Below are positions 17,604 through 25,844 of a stretch of 64,000 bases of DNA, piece by piece (within the stretch, counting starts at the first letter, position 1; every line of letters starts with the position of its first letter). A model generated the notes under the pieces. The model was not told where the DNA came from, did not search any database, and saw only the letters and a list, made by a program, of their open reading frames with translations. This DNA comes from Dyadobacter bucti (GTDB lineage Bacteria; Bacteroidota; Bacteroidia; Cytophagales; Spirosomataceae): contig NZ_SWFP01000008.1 in assembly GCF_005869225.1 (NCBI RefSeq), positions 248,001-312,000 on the forward strand, in the 5' to 3' direction. The position numbers and the translations under genes were made by a program.

Positions 17604-18054
17604 ATACCATCATGTCCTGGGACCCGGCAAACCCTATTTTGAGTGTGCCGCCAACAATCTGATAGTATCCGTTCACGTCGGATTTGAGCCAGGCTTTCCG
17701 ACTGAAATCTACAGGTTCACCAACCTTTGTCCCGCCGAATACCAGTACTTTAAAGGAACATCCTTCCCCCAATGTATAAGATCCGGAAACCTCGTTCACA
17801 AAAGTATGTCCGGTTATACTTCCCTCCTTAGAGTTGTCATCAAATGTAAAGATCACCCCCTTTCCATCTGGCTCAGGATCATTTTCCATCTGACCGTTTA
17901 AATTATTCTCATACCCTGTGAGCCGCCATTTTCCTTTGAGGGTATGTATTTCGCTGCATACAGGAGGCACACAACAGTCTCTTTTTTGTTCACACTGAAA
18001 AGCGGTCAACCCGAAGAGCAATGTGATGGCTATCAATGATATGTACTTTTTCAT
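17590..18054 (-). CDS. Small secreted lipocalin-like protein, unknown function
   Basis: A 154-residue exported protein with signal MKKYISLIAITLLFGLTAFQC, where the Cys could be a lipobox, and a Cys-rich start (CEQKRDCCVPPVC). The core motif LKGKWRLTGYENN resembles the opening strand of small lipocalin-like/META-like Bacteroidota proteins, followed by a series of short strands (GVIFTFDDNS, GSYTLGEGCSFKVL, GYYQIVGGTLKIGF). Last gene of a three-gene minus-strand operon with the barrel and LVIVD proteins; it overlaps the convergent glycosyltransferase by 14 bp. Confidence 0.6.
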   Translation of the reverse strand: MKKYISLIAITLLFGLTAFQCEQKRDCCVPPVCSEIHTLKGKWRLTGYENNLNGQMENDPEPDGKGVIFTFDDNSKEGSITGHTFVNEVSGSYTLGEGCSFKVLVFGGTKVGEPVDFSRKAWLKSDVNGYYQIVGGTLKIGFAGSQDMMVFKKI

Positions 18055-18068
18055 GGTTGTTATGATTT

Positions 18069-18662
18069 TTAAAAACTCATTCCTAACCTCAATGCCAGCC
18101 GGTTGTATATTCTCTCTTCCGAACGTTCGGTTTGATCCCAGAGAACCGGCTTGTTGACGCGGGCCTCCTGTCGTTTATACGTCATCGCAATCGTAAATGC
18201 TGCACCGTTCTTTCGTCCATATTTAAGCCCTAAACCAGGATTGATCATCAATCCACCTTTGGTATCAAAACCTTCGGAATCATCATGAAACCAGGTAAAG
18301 CCATAGCCCACATCGGCCGTAGCAAATAATTTCACGGGACTTTTTTTGGTGAGATTATAACGAAAGCCCACGGCCACAGGATTAAGCAGTGCTGCTTTAT
18401 ACCAATCCATACCAACTGTGATACCCGTTGCGAAACGCTCATCAATCTGTATCCCATTGAATGTCTGAACGGTAAGGCTGAACTTATTGTCCACTTGTTC
18501 CTGGTTGCCATTATAGAGATTTGGATATTTCACCCTACCCGCTAAAATGCCAAATTCTGTCTGATTCACATAAAACTTCCGTTTGGTGTCCAGTAATTCC
18601 TGTGCTCTCAATGAGGCACCGGCTAGCGTCAGACCTATTAGAAATAATATTTTACGTCTCAT
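18069..18662 (-). CDS. Outer-membrane beta-barrel-like protein
   Basis: A 197-residue protein with signal MRRKILFLIGLTLAGASLRAQ and alternating strands with aromatic ends (GFRYNLTKK, ATADVGYGFTW, GLGLKYGRKNGAAFTIAMTY), ending in a terminal strand LALRLGMSF with the usual C-terminal Phe. This is typical of small outer-membrane barrels (OmpW/porin family-like). Function not known. It is 14 bp upstream of the lipocalin-like gene and 20 bp downstream of the propeller gene, so all three are one operon. Confidence 0.7.
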   Translation of the reverse strand: MRRKILFLIGLTLAGASLRAQELLDTKRKFYVNQTEFGILAGRVKYPNLYNGNQEQVDNKFSLTVQTFNGIQIDERFATGITVGMDWYKAALLNPVAVGFRYNLTKKSPVKLFATADVGYGFTWFHDDSEGFDTKGGLMINPGLGLKYGRKNGAAFTIAMTYKRQEARVNKPVLWDQTERSEERIYNRLALRLGMSF

Positions 18663-18682
18663 CGGGGAAAAAGGTTTAGATC

Positions 18683-19981
18683 TCAGATCGCTTTTCCCAC
18701 CGGGATTTTGCTCAGTAATTTCAGATCCTTCGGGTTACTTGAATCATATTGGTAAAAACCATCTTTGCCTATCAAAAGCAAGGTTTTACCCAGGGAAATC
18801 ACATCATACGCATCCATATCCTTGAAGTGTGCAAGCTGATGCTTGTCCACACCAAACTTGTCTGCTACATCAAAAACCTTCAAACCATGTTCACCTTCAC
18901 ACAGATATAATGTCGGGAAATCAATACTCAGCCCGTGGGGATTCTCCATCTGATAGCTTTTGATCAATTGTGGCGATGATGCGTTGCTTACATCCACGAG
19001 ATCCAGCTGGTTTTGTGTTCCTGCGCAGGCAGTGCCCGTGCGAAGTGTCACGTAGGCAATGTCGTCGTGCACAACAACCGGGTCGCAGGCGCGACCATGC
19101 TGGAAGCTGGACAACTGCACCGGATTGGACGGATCGGAGTTATCAAAAATAAACATCCCTGTCGCAGACCCTATAAACAGCTTGTTCTGATAGGGAAAGA
19201 TTGTTTCTATACCCCATCCAAAGTTAATGTTCTTGAAATCGACCGGCTTTTTCGGATTTGATATATTAAACAACCGAAGATTGTTTTGACCGACTGTGTA
19301 AAGAAATTGATTGTGAATCGCGAAACGTGACATTGACCCTGCCTGTCCGCTGCTACCACCCGCAGACTGGGGTGCGGAAGAACTAGCCGCGCTACCGAAA
19401 AACGCCCTGTCAGCGAACACCAACATACCTCCCCACCAGAAATTGGGGGATACGTTTTCTTCGCAATTGACGGTAACCGTTTCTGTAACATAATCAACAT
19501 TCTGATCGGTGATGGACCCAACGGATTCGTTCACGACCCAATTCCCCCCTTCAAATTGACCGGACACAAATACGTTTTTGAGTCGTTCCACTTCACTGGG
19601 ACTGGAAGGATTGGTGATATCCACCGCCACAAGATCCGAATAACTGTCAGCATAAAGTATATTGTCGCGCACCGCAATATCGCCATTGCCAGGAATCCGC
19701 AGAAAGGAAACGAATTTAGGGCTTGAAGGATTACTGTTGTCGATGATATGGATACCTTCTTTTATTTCATTGACAAACAAATACTTGCCCTTAACATACA
19801 TTTTCCCGGGCTTCTCCATTAAACGCGGAGATTCAGTCTTAACCAGCGTCCGAAGTTCCATCAGTGAAAGTGTTACTGTGGAAAAGCGGCGTGTAACGCG
19901 CGTCTCTTTGCATTGGTCATTACATGACCAGAACAAAACTGCAGACAGTACAAAGAGGATGTGTAGAGGTGTTGATTTCAT
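18683..19981 (-). CDS. LVIVD-repeat beta-propeller lipoprotein
   Basis: A 432-residue surface or periplasmic lipoprotein: signal MKSTPLHILFVLSAVLFWSC with Cys as lipid site, then repeated blades with the LVIVD pattern (GIHIIDNSNPSSPKFVS, DLVAVDITNPSSPSEVE, NLRLFNISNPKKPVDF, GMFIFDNSDPSNPVQL, QLDLVDVSNASSPQLI, GLKVFDVADKFGV). At least six D/N-x-S-N/D-P-x-x-P repeats are visible, each about 45 residues, which makes a propeller used for protein or ligand contact. First gene of the operon with the barrel and the lipocalin-like protein. Confidence 0.85.
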   Translation of the reverse strand: MKSTPLHILFVLSAVLFWSCNDQCKETRVTRRFSTVTLSLMELRTLVKTESPRLMEKPGKMYVKGKYLFVNEIKEGIHIIDNSNPSSPKFVSFLRIPGNGDIAVRDNILYADSYSDLVAVDITNPSSPSEVERLKNVFVSGQFEGGNWVVNESVGSITDQNVDYVTETVTVNCEENVSPNFWWGGMLVFADRAFFGSAASSSAPQSAGGSSGQAGSMSRFAIHNQFLYTVGQNNLRLFNISNPKKPVDFKNINFGWGIETIFPYQNKLFIGSATGMFIFDNSDPSNPVQLSSFQHGRACDPVVVHDDIAYVTLRTGTACAGTQNQLDLVDVSNASSPQLIKSYQMENPHGLSIDFPTLYLCEGEHGLKVFDVADKFGVDKHQLAHFKDMDAYDVISLGKTLLLIGKDGFYQYDSSNPKDLKLLSKIPVGKAI

Positions 19982-20061
19982 AGCTCAGAGTTAGGGGACA
20001 CAAGTAAAAATCATATTAATACTTAGCTAATTCCAAGACACAGCCTTTTAAAAAAAGGTTG

Positions 20062-20104
20062 GAACAAAAAACAAAATCGTCCGAAAGCAATGCCTTCGGA
20101 CGAT
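20062..20104 (-). terminator. Terminator of the serpin gene
   Basis: ATCGTCCGAA (20076-20085) pairs perfectly with TTCGGACGAT (20095-20104), with GC/GC pairing in the loop; on the minus strand it is followed by TTTTGTTTTTTG. It lies 90 bp downstream of the serpin stop. It shares AAAATCGTCCG with the hairpin after hemB. Confidence 0.7.
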
Positions 20105-20194
20105 AACGCACCCCGAAAATGCCGGAATTCCGACATTTTTTATCTTTAATGTTTTTATTATGGCTAATAGATCTGCTGTGCCTAACGGCCCAGC

Positions 20195-21433
20195 CTATTT
20201 ACTTTCCGGATTTTTGATCCTTCCCATAAATAGTATTGTATTGGATGTATTTTCGCTTATTATCAATGCAAAAGGCCGATCGCAAATGAATCTGGGTGGT
20301 TCGGGAGTGACGGAAGTCAATCCAATTCCAATAGTTGTGACAGCTGCGGCCTCGGTCCCTTTTTCATCTATTCCCAGATAGGCATCCTGCTTAATAAAAT
20401 CGACATACAAGTCGGCTGTTTTATTGATTTTGCCCAATTCAGCGGCACCTGTAAATACTTTTTTGATGCCCATATTATCAAGTGTACTGTTCAGATCAGC
20501 AGAATAGTCCAGGGTAAAACGCGGTAATCCAACATTGATACCTGCTTTCCTTAGCCCGGTCGATTGCAGTGTGTTCCATTCTTCTGCAGTCATCTCTTTT
20601 AGCACCTTGTCCACAGTATTCTGGCCATTAGGAATCACCAGTGTAAGATTAAACTGTCCGTTTGCGTAAGGGAGAGACACCGCGTTGTATGTTGTATTGG
20701 AAGCAGATTTAAAGTCAGATTTTACATTCATCATCTTAACCTGCTTGGTTGTGCCATTTTCGAGCTGAAACTGTGCATCAACGGTATTTTTGGCATCGAA
20801 CTGATAGCTCCAGTCACCTTTGAAATACAATGCATTCAACAAAAACATGACGTGCTCAGGACTTATTTTGTCCAGCACCTTTTTGATCTTGCCGTTTGTT
20901 TTATCACTCGCCCATTTATTAATCCTGTCTTTACCGGCATCATCGAAAGGCAGACCGGTTATTTCAGCGTTAAAGGAACTTTTAAGCACATTCTGATAAT
21001 CTGTTTCCACCTGAAAACCGCTTTTGTACCAGGCTGAATTGGCAAGTCCGAGACTTACCTTCGAATCAGCGACAGGAAGGTTATTGATCAGCGTTTTGTA
21101 GGCGCTGTTTAAGTCTTCAATGGATACTCCCTCCATTTTCAATGCTTTCAATATTTCCTGGGAGGTCTCGTTTTCAGCTCCGTTCAAAAGCATGCCCAAT
21201 GCCATATGCAGGCTGAGCGGAGAAACAAAAAGATTGTCTTCAGCAGGCTGCGTTTCCAGCAGGTTATGCATAAAATCAAATGCGAAACTAGTAGTACCAT
21301 CGGAAATCCGGCTGGGAATCTCAACTGGAGTTACCTCGTTACTCCCAGGATTAACTGTATCATTCGTGCAGCTAATCAGCGCAGCAGCGATGAAAGTTAA
21401 TGTTGAAAAGGAAACTTTAAGAGTCTTGATCAT
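20195..21433 (-). CDS. Serpin-family protease inhibitor lipoprotein
   Basis: A 412-residue serpin, exported and probably lipid-anchored (signal ending in AALISC). The start at 21433 (ATG) is preferred to a TTG at 21454. Serpin landmarks are NSAWYKSGF, NALYFKGDWSYQF, NLTLVIPNG, a hinge EKGTEAAAVTT and CDRPFALIIS. The reactive-centre loop reads EKGTEAAAVTT-IGIGLTSVTPEPP; counting from the hinge by alpha-1-antitrypsin numbering, the scissile P1-P1' pair is probably T-S, with L at P2. The Ala-rich hinge shows an inhibitory type. Prokaryotic serpins inhibit host or competitor proteases. A single-gene unit with its own terminator. Confidence 0.92.
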   Translation of the reverse strand: MIKTLKVSFSTLTFIAAALISCTNDTVNPGSNEVTPVEIPSRISDGTTSFAFDFMHNLLETQPAEDNLFVSPLSLHMALGMLLNGAENETSQEILKALKMEGVSIEDLNSAYKTLINNLPVADSKVSLGLANSAWYKSGFQVETDYQNVLKSSFNAEITGLPFDDAGKDRINKWASDKTNGKIKKVLDKISPEHVMFLLNALYFKGDWSYQFDAKNTVDAQFQLENGTTKQVKMMNVKSDFKSASNTTYNAVSLPYANGQFNLTLVIPNGQNTVDKVLKEMTAEEWNTLQSTGLRKAGINVGLPRFTLDYSADLNSTLDNMGIKKVFTGAAELGKINKTADLYVDFIKQDAYLGIDEKGTEAAAVTTIGIGLTSVTPEPPRFICDRPFALIISENTSNTILFMGRIKNPESK

Positions 21434-21555
21434 GGCTAATAGATGTTTGGCCAATTTTGGGAATCAAGAAGAAATATGTACTGATCCGCCAATTAAGGTT
21501 ACTCTAGGTAGATTCAGAACAATACGAATTGGTTGGAAATATCCTTTAAATTATT

Positions 21556-23055
21556 TCAAAAAGAATAACGGACACCCCAAGAGACCCCATACAGATAGGG
21601 GTGGGAATCCAGGCTTTGATTAGACCTGAAACCGGAAGAAACTGCTTTTTGATACGATCCCGTAAGGCTCGCTTTCCACTTCGAAGACAGCCTGTAGTTA
21701 AAACGTAAACCTGTTGTTGCCGCCCAGTTCATGTCACGATACACCTGGTCGACGGCCGTTGTTTTGATGATGTCACCAGATGCAGATTCCAGCTCGTTGC
21801 TGAGGAAAAAATTAGCCATAAGTCCGCCCAATAAAGAATAACTTAGTTTTCCTTCGGGATTCAGCGTAAATCCGGCCTGCACGGGCAACTGCAGATACTG
21901 GTAATTATTGCTCACCTTTTTATCCACATCAATATAAAGTGCACCATTATTGATAAAATCGGCATTTTTGTTACCATAAGCCGGACTTACGGCAGATTCT
22001 AAAACGTTGGATTTCTGACTGTTATAGGCACTTAACACATATCCTCCCCCCAAATAGCTGGAATTTCCCTTCAGGTAACTAAGCCCGAATTCCATAGACC
22101 AGTGTTTCGAGATACGCACACCTCCCTGCGTTTGAACCGCGTATGAGGCACCGGCTTCACTACTACCAGTCACCGATTTTTTATTTGAGAGTGATTGGGC
22201 AGCAAAAGCCATGGGGGCCTCCTTCAATTTTACATCAGGGTTAAATGATGCCGGCATCAAACTCAGACCGGCCCAATATTCCTTCTTTTTCACAGTTTCT
22301 TCTTCCTTGGTTACAGATTTTACTTCGGGACGGAAAAATACATACCGTTTCTGAAGATGAACATCAAGATCACTGTATGGTAACCCTGTCAACCGCTCCG
22401 CGGAAATGGATTTTTCAGGTGTTTCAGTAACTGCTATAACTGCCGCAACTTCTTTCACAGCCGCAATTTTCTCAGAAGGAAGTTCGGACAGAGCAACCGG
22501 TTTAGGTTCCGGCGCATTTTTATTTGAAGAATTTTTTCCTGCATATTGCTCGCCTTGGGAGTTTGACCTTTTCGATGCCAGAGAACCGGTATTTCCCAAA
22601 GTTCCTGTTACATTTTCGGTGGTATTTTGTTTCGTATCAGCTTTTTTGTTTACCTCAGCAATTTCACTTTTGGATTGGGAAACACCATTGTTGGCTATTA
22701 CTGGGGCACTTGCATTACCCTTGCCGGCTTTTTCAGTTTCATTGGTTGCCAAGTTTTCGTGGGTCAATGCTTTTTCAGCTTTCTGATTAGCGGCAATCTG
22801 TACAGAAGCATTTTCATGGTTCGTACCTGCATTTTTATACCAAATTCCTCCCGCCAGTAAGAGCGCGGCAACAGAGGCCGCAGCGTACCAGATTTTGGCC
22901 GATTTCCACCAAAGAGGAATTATCCTGCCGTTGTCATGCTGGTCAAGGTGCGTTTCTATACCCTCCCAAACTGATTGAGGAGGTGTCTCAGATGCTTCTT
23001 GCAAAGCTCTTTTCCACTGATCTTCAAAATTGTTTATTCCGGACGGATCCATCAT
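21556..23055 (-). CDS. Anti-sigma/beta-barrel fusion-type protein
   Basis: A 499-residue membrane protein; ATG at 23055 (or 23052) chosen, a TTG at 23058 less likely. A cytoplasmic N-terminus of about 50 residues (WKRALQEASETPPQSVWEGIE) precedes one transmembrane helix (IWYAAASVAALLLAGGIWY), as in anti-sigma regulators. A long low-complexity linker rich in Asn/Lys/Ala/Glu spans the periplasm, then a C-terminal outer-membrane barrel-like domain (MPASFNPDVKLKE, YLQLPVQAGFTL, YSLLGGLMANFF, LYGVSWGVRYSF). It overlaps the upstream sigma factor by about 30 bp, so the two are translationally coupled. A protein that spans both membranes and links an outer-membrane state to the sigma factor is an inference. 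Confidence 0.72.
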   Translation of the reverse strand: MMDPSGINNFEDQWKRALQEASETPPQSVWEGIETHLDQHDNGRIIPLWWKSAKIWYAAASVAALLLAGGIWYKNAGTNHENASVQIAANQKAEKALTHENLATNETEKAGKGNASAPVIANNGVSQSKSEIAEVNKKADTKQNTTENVTGTLGNTGSLASKRSNSQGEQYAGKNSSNKNAPEPKPVALSELPSEKIAAVKEVAAVIAVTETPEKSISAERLTGLPYSDLDVHLQKRYVFFRPEVKSVTKEEETVKKKEYWAGLSLMPASFNPDVKLKEAPMAFAAQSLSNKKSVTGSSEAGASYAVQTQGGVRISKHWSMEFGLSYLKGNSSYLGGGYVLSAYNSQKSNVLESAVSPAYGNKNADFINNGALYIDVDKKVSNNYQYLQLPVQAGFTLNPEGKLSYSLLGGLMANFFLSNELESASGDIIKTTAVDQVYRDMNWAATTGLRFNYRLSSKWKASLTGSYQKAVSSGFRSNQSLDSHPYLYGVSWGVRYSF

Positions 23056-23593
23056 CAAATCTTTTTTCTTTGTTCAATTTTTGCTGAAGAATTCCTCGCG
23101 CTCTTGCATATTGCGATTTGGATGTTCCCTCAGATATACCCAATTTCTGGGCAATTTCATTGTGCTGATAACCTTCAATGGCGTAAAGGTTAAATATCGT
23201 CTGACAGCCTGGCGGTAATTCATGTATCAATTCCAGTAGTTGCTGCATCTGAAAATTGCCCAGCGTAATTTCCTTGTCTGCAATGCCATTATGATGCATT
23301 TCAATATCATCCAGATCCTTCCAGTACTTCTGCTGCCTGAGATGGTTCAGAGCTGTGTTAACAACTACAGAACGCAACCAGTATTCCAGCGGACTGTCGC
23401 TCCGGAACGAATCTATATTTTCATAAATTTTAATAAACGCATCTTGTAAAACATCTTCTGCGTCAGCGCGGTTTTTGGTGTAGCGCAGGCAAATAGCAAA
23501 CAACTTACCCCCAAAAACGTCATATAATTGTTTTTGGGCGATTCGGTTGCGCTGTCTACAGCCTTTCACCAATTCCTGTTCGTTAAAGGTCAT
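23024..23593 (-). CDS. ECF-type RNA polymerase sigma factor
   Basis: A 189-residue sigma-70-family ECF factor. Region 2 reads LYDVFGGKLFAICLRYTKNRADAEDVLQDAFIKI in consensus form (-10 recognition, split here); region 4 reads LPPGCQTIFNLYAIEGY-QHNEIAQKLGIS-EGTSKSQYARA (-35 recognition, helix-turn-helix). ATG at 23593. A TATCTTTG promoter element lies about 53 bp before it. Overlaps the downstream anti-sigma-like gene by about 30 bp, a typical sigma/regulator pair. Confidence 0.92.
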   Translation of the reverse strand: MTFNEQELVKGCRQRNRIAQKQLYDVFGGKLFAICLRYTKNRADAEDVLQDAFIKIYENIDSFRSDSPLEYWLRSVVVNTALNHLRQQKYWKDLDDIEMHHNGIADKEITLGNFQMQQLLELIHELPPGCQTIFNLYAIEGYQHNEIAQKLGISEGTSKSQYARARGILQQKLNKEKRFDDGSVRNKQF

Positions 23594-23645
23594 CCGAAGG
23601 TTAGGGGTGCTTCATTCGGTTATTAGTTAGATCAGCACCGCTACC

Positions 23646-23653
23646 CAAAGATA
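23646..23653 (-). promoter_or_regulatory. -7 promoter element of the ECF sigma gene
   Basis: Minus-strand TATCTTTG exactly matches TAnnTTTG, 53 bp before the sigma-factor ATG. No clear -33 TTTG at the usual distance. Confidence 0.45.
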
Positions 23654-23868
23654 GTTGATTACTGTTTCTATATGTTTGACTGTGTAATTCCACATTTCAC
23701 AATCCGTAAAAGTTATGACACAGCCAAATTTCAAATGGTTGGAAAACTGCAGGAATGTTTTTATCAGATATTTACTACATTACCCACAGGAACTAATAAT
23801 CGGAACATATCCTTTTATTATTGTCGAAGTATGAAAGAGGTATTTTATAACCCAAACTTCTATCGCCC

Positions 23869-24165
23869 ATGAGCCAATATATGGTTGAAATCCAGCTTCC
23901 TGCTGTTATGTCGGAAGATTTTACAGCGAAAATACCTGCTCAGAGAAAAAAGATCAATGAACTGATGGAGCAAGGGAAACTAATGTCCTATGCATTGTCA
24001 GATGATTACTCCAGGCTCTGGTGCGTGGTAAGGGCAGAAAGTGAATTTGAAGTGATGTCGCTCGTTTCGGAGTTTCCGTTAATCGATTATATGGATCCCA
24101 AAATTTGCAAACTCATGTTCAACAATGTTGTTGCGCTGAGACTGCCCATGTTTTCGCTGAATTAA
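23869..24165 (+). CDS. Small protein of muconolactone-isomerase-like/dimeric alpha-beta barrel fold
   Basis: A 98-residue cytoplasmic protein. MSQYMVEIQLPAVMSEDFTAKIPAQRKKINELMEQGKLMSYALSDD follows the strand-helix-strand plan of MIase/YCII-like ferredoxin-fold proteins: a beta strand, a helix with basic residues, LWCVVRAESEFEVMSLVSEFPL, and a short Met/Phe-rich tail. Enzymatic function is not known. A bidirectional terminator follows. Confidence 0.6.
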   Translation: MSQYMVEIQLPAVMSEDFTAKIPAQRKKINELMEQGKLMSYALSDDYSRLWCVVRAESEFEVMSLVSEFPLIDYMDPKICKLMFNNVVALRLPMFSLN

Positions 24166-24176
24166 ATAACAGCAAT

Positions 24177-24218
24177 AAAAAAACCTCACTGCTCGTCAAA
24201 CTGCGGTGAGGTTTTTTA
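24177..24218. terminator. Bidirectional rho-independent terminator
   Basis: AAAAAACCTCAC-T-GC (24177-24192) pairs with GC-G-GTGAGGTTTTTT (24203-24217), with A- and T-runs on both sides. It lies between two convergent genes (plus strand to 24165, minus strand from 24223). Confidence 0.8.
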
Positions 24219-24222
24219 TGCC

Positions 24223-24708
24223 TTATAGTTTCCTTTCGATCAACGCGATTATTTGCTGAAGTCCTGCTGCATCCGCATCACCGAAGTCGTTCATTTGATC
24301 ACTATCGACATCCAAGACCATCGCGACTGTTCCGTTTCTGTGAAAAACAGGCAATACAATTTCCGACTTTGACGCCGAGCTGCATGCAATATGTCCTGGA
24401 AAAGCCTCTACATCAGGAACTATGATCGTTTCTTTTCTGGTATAGCTTGCACCGCACACACCTTTATGAAAGGGGATTCTTGTACAAGCTATCGGCCCCT
24501 GAAAAGGCCCTAGTACAAGCTGGCCTTCTTTAACCAAGTAAAATCCGACCCAGAAAAAGCTAAAAGCTTCTTTTAAAGCTGCTGCGATATTTGCCAGATT
24601 CGCTGTAAGATCACTTTCTGTTTCAACCAGCGCATTGATTTGCGGTAACAATGCCTCGTAAACCATAGCTCGACCAGCTCCCGCGGGAATTATTAATTCT
24701 TCTGCCAT
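24223..24708 (-). CDS. msrC: Free methionine-(R)-sulfoxide reductase (GAF type)
   Basis: Reduces free Met-(R)-sulfoxide with thioredoxin. A 161-residue GAF-domain protein containing the three conserved cysteines of the family: ACTRIP, GVCGAS and HIACSSAS, in the usual order and spacing. FFWVGFYLV and LVLGPFQGPIAC are the family's GAF core. Full length. Protects cells from oxidative damage. Confidence 0.87.
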   Translation of the reverse strand: MAEELIIPAGAGRAMVYEALLPQINALVETESDLTANLANIAAALKEAFSFFWVGFYLVKEGQLVLGPFQGPIACTRIPFHKGVCGASYTRKETIIVPDVEAFPGHIACSSASKSEIVLPVFHRNGTVAMVLDVDSDQMNDFGDADAAGLQQIIALIERKL

Positions 24709-24868
24709 TGTATTTTGATAAACTGATATTCCAAAAAACAGAAATTGTTCTTTAATCGTTACCTGCCTTCGCAGATTAGTAAAGAAGATATTCGGGTTAT
24801 GTATAGTTTGAATACACTTTATAATATGTTATTTCGTAAAATTGTTTTTTGCAAAGTTCAAACTGCCA

Positions 24869-25702
24869 ATGATTCAGCGTCATATATTACTGATGGACGG
24901 ACCAGACCACAAAGGTCTGATTTATCAGGTAACCAGAATTCTTTTCGCCCACAATCAGAATATCATCCGGAACGACGAATATGTGAGCCCTTCGAAGTAT
25001 TTTTTTATGCGTACGGAATTTGAGGGAGAAACGGATGTAAATGAAGTCCTCCAGGTACTCAGAACGGAGCTACCGCATGGCCTGAATGTCCGTATCAATC
25101 CAAAAAAGAAAAAAGACATCGTACTCCTGGTAACCAAGGAGCACCACTGCCTGGGAGAACTGCTCATAAGGTATGCGTTTGACGAACTGGATGCTACTAT
25201 TATGGCAGTAATAAGCAACTACAATACACTTCAACCGCTCGTCGGGAAATTCGGGATTCCGTTCCATTTTATCTCGCATGAAAATAAAACGAGAGAAGAA
25301 CATGAGCAGGCTATATTAAGGACATTGGACATTTATCGCCCTGAATACCTGGTTCTTGCCAAGTACATGCGTATTGTTTCTCCTGAATTTGTCAGCAATT
25401 TCCCTGATAAGATCATCAATATCCATCATTCATTTCTACCAGCATTTATAGGTGCAAACCCTTACAGGCAGGCTTATGAGCGGGGGGTGAAAATTATTGG
25501 GGCAACAGCACATTTTGTGAATAATGACCTGGATGAAGGACCTATCATAGCGCAGGATGTAAAATCAGTGGATCACAGACAAACCGCCTCGGATATGGCT
25601 ACGCTGGGAAGAGATACGGAAAAAGCCGTGTTATCGAAGGCGCTTAAACTCGTATTTAATGACCGTGTTTTTATTCACGGCAACCGTACGATTATACTAT
25701 AA
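24869..25702 (+). CDS. purU: Formyltetrahydrofolate deformylase
   Basis: Hydrolyses 10-formyl-THF to THF and formate, supplying formate for purine synthesis and balancing the folate pool. Start at the ATG at 24869 instead of a TTG 27 bp earlier. N-terminal ACT domain (HILLMDGPDHKGLIYQVTRIL) at residues 5-80, then a formyl-transferase fold with INIHHSFLPAFIGANPY near 190 and FVNNDLDEGPII near 220, the catalytic Asn/His/Asp segment. The C-terminal signature SKALKLVFNDRVFIHGNRT is intact. 277 residues. A terminator follows directly. Confidence 0.93.
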   Translation: MIQRHILLMDGPDHKGLIYQVTRILFAHNQNIIRNDEYVSPSKYFFMRTEFEGETDVNEVLQVLRTELPHGLNVRINPKKKKDIVLLVTKEHHCLGELLIRYAFDELDATIMAVISNYNTLQPLVGKFGIPFHFISHENKTREEHEQAILRTLDIYRPEYLVLAKYMRIVSPEFVSNFPDKIINIHHSFLPAFIGANPYRQAYERGVKIIGATAHFVNNDLDEGPIIAQDVKSVDHRQTASDMATLGRDTEKAVLSKALKLVFNDRVFIHGNRTIIL

Positions 25703-25707
25703 TACAA

Positions 25708-25744
25708 GAAAAAAGCCCTTAGTCAGAATCACCGAGGGCTTTTT
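25708..25744 (+). terminator. Rho-independent terminator of purU
   Basis: AAAAAGCCCT (25710-25719) pairs with AGGGCTTTTT (25735-25744), 15-nt loop, T-run at the end. Confidence 0.85.
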
Positions 25745-25844
25745 GCAATCTGATGGATGTTATTGAATATGTAATGTTACAAAAATTTCTTTAAAACATC
25801 AAATTCAGATTCGGTACGTTTAAGTAATTCTAATAAGATTCTAA

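Noticed and set aside
20160..20381. Plus-strand ORF over the end of the serpin gene
   Set aside because: It is the shadow of the serpin coding frame on the other strand and has no independent feature.
23672..23872. 66-residue plus-strand ORF in the gap before the small ferredoxin-fold gene
   Set aside because: Overlaps the next ATG, no family pattern, Cys/Phe/Tyr-rich random sequence, and the region holds the sigma-factor promoter.
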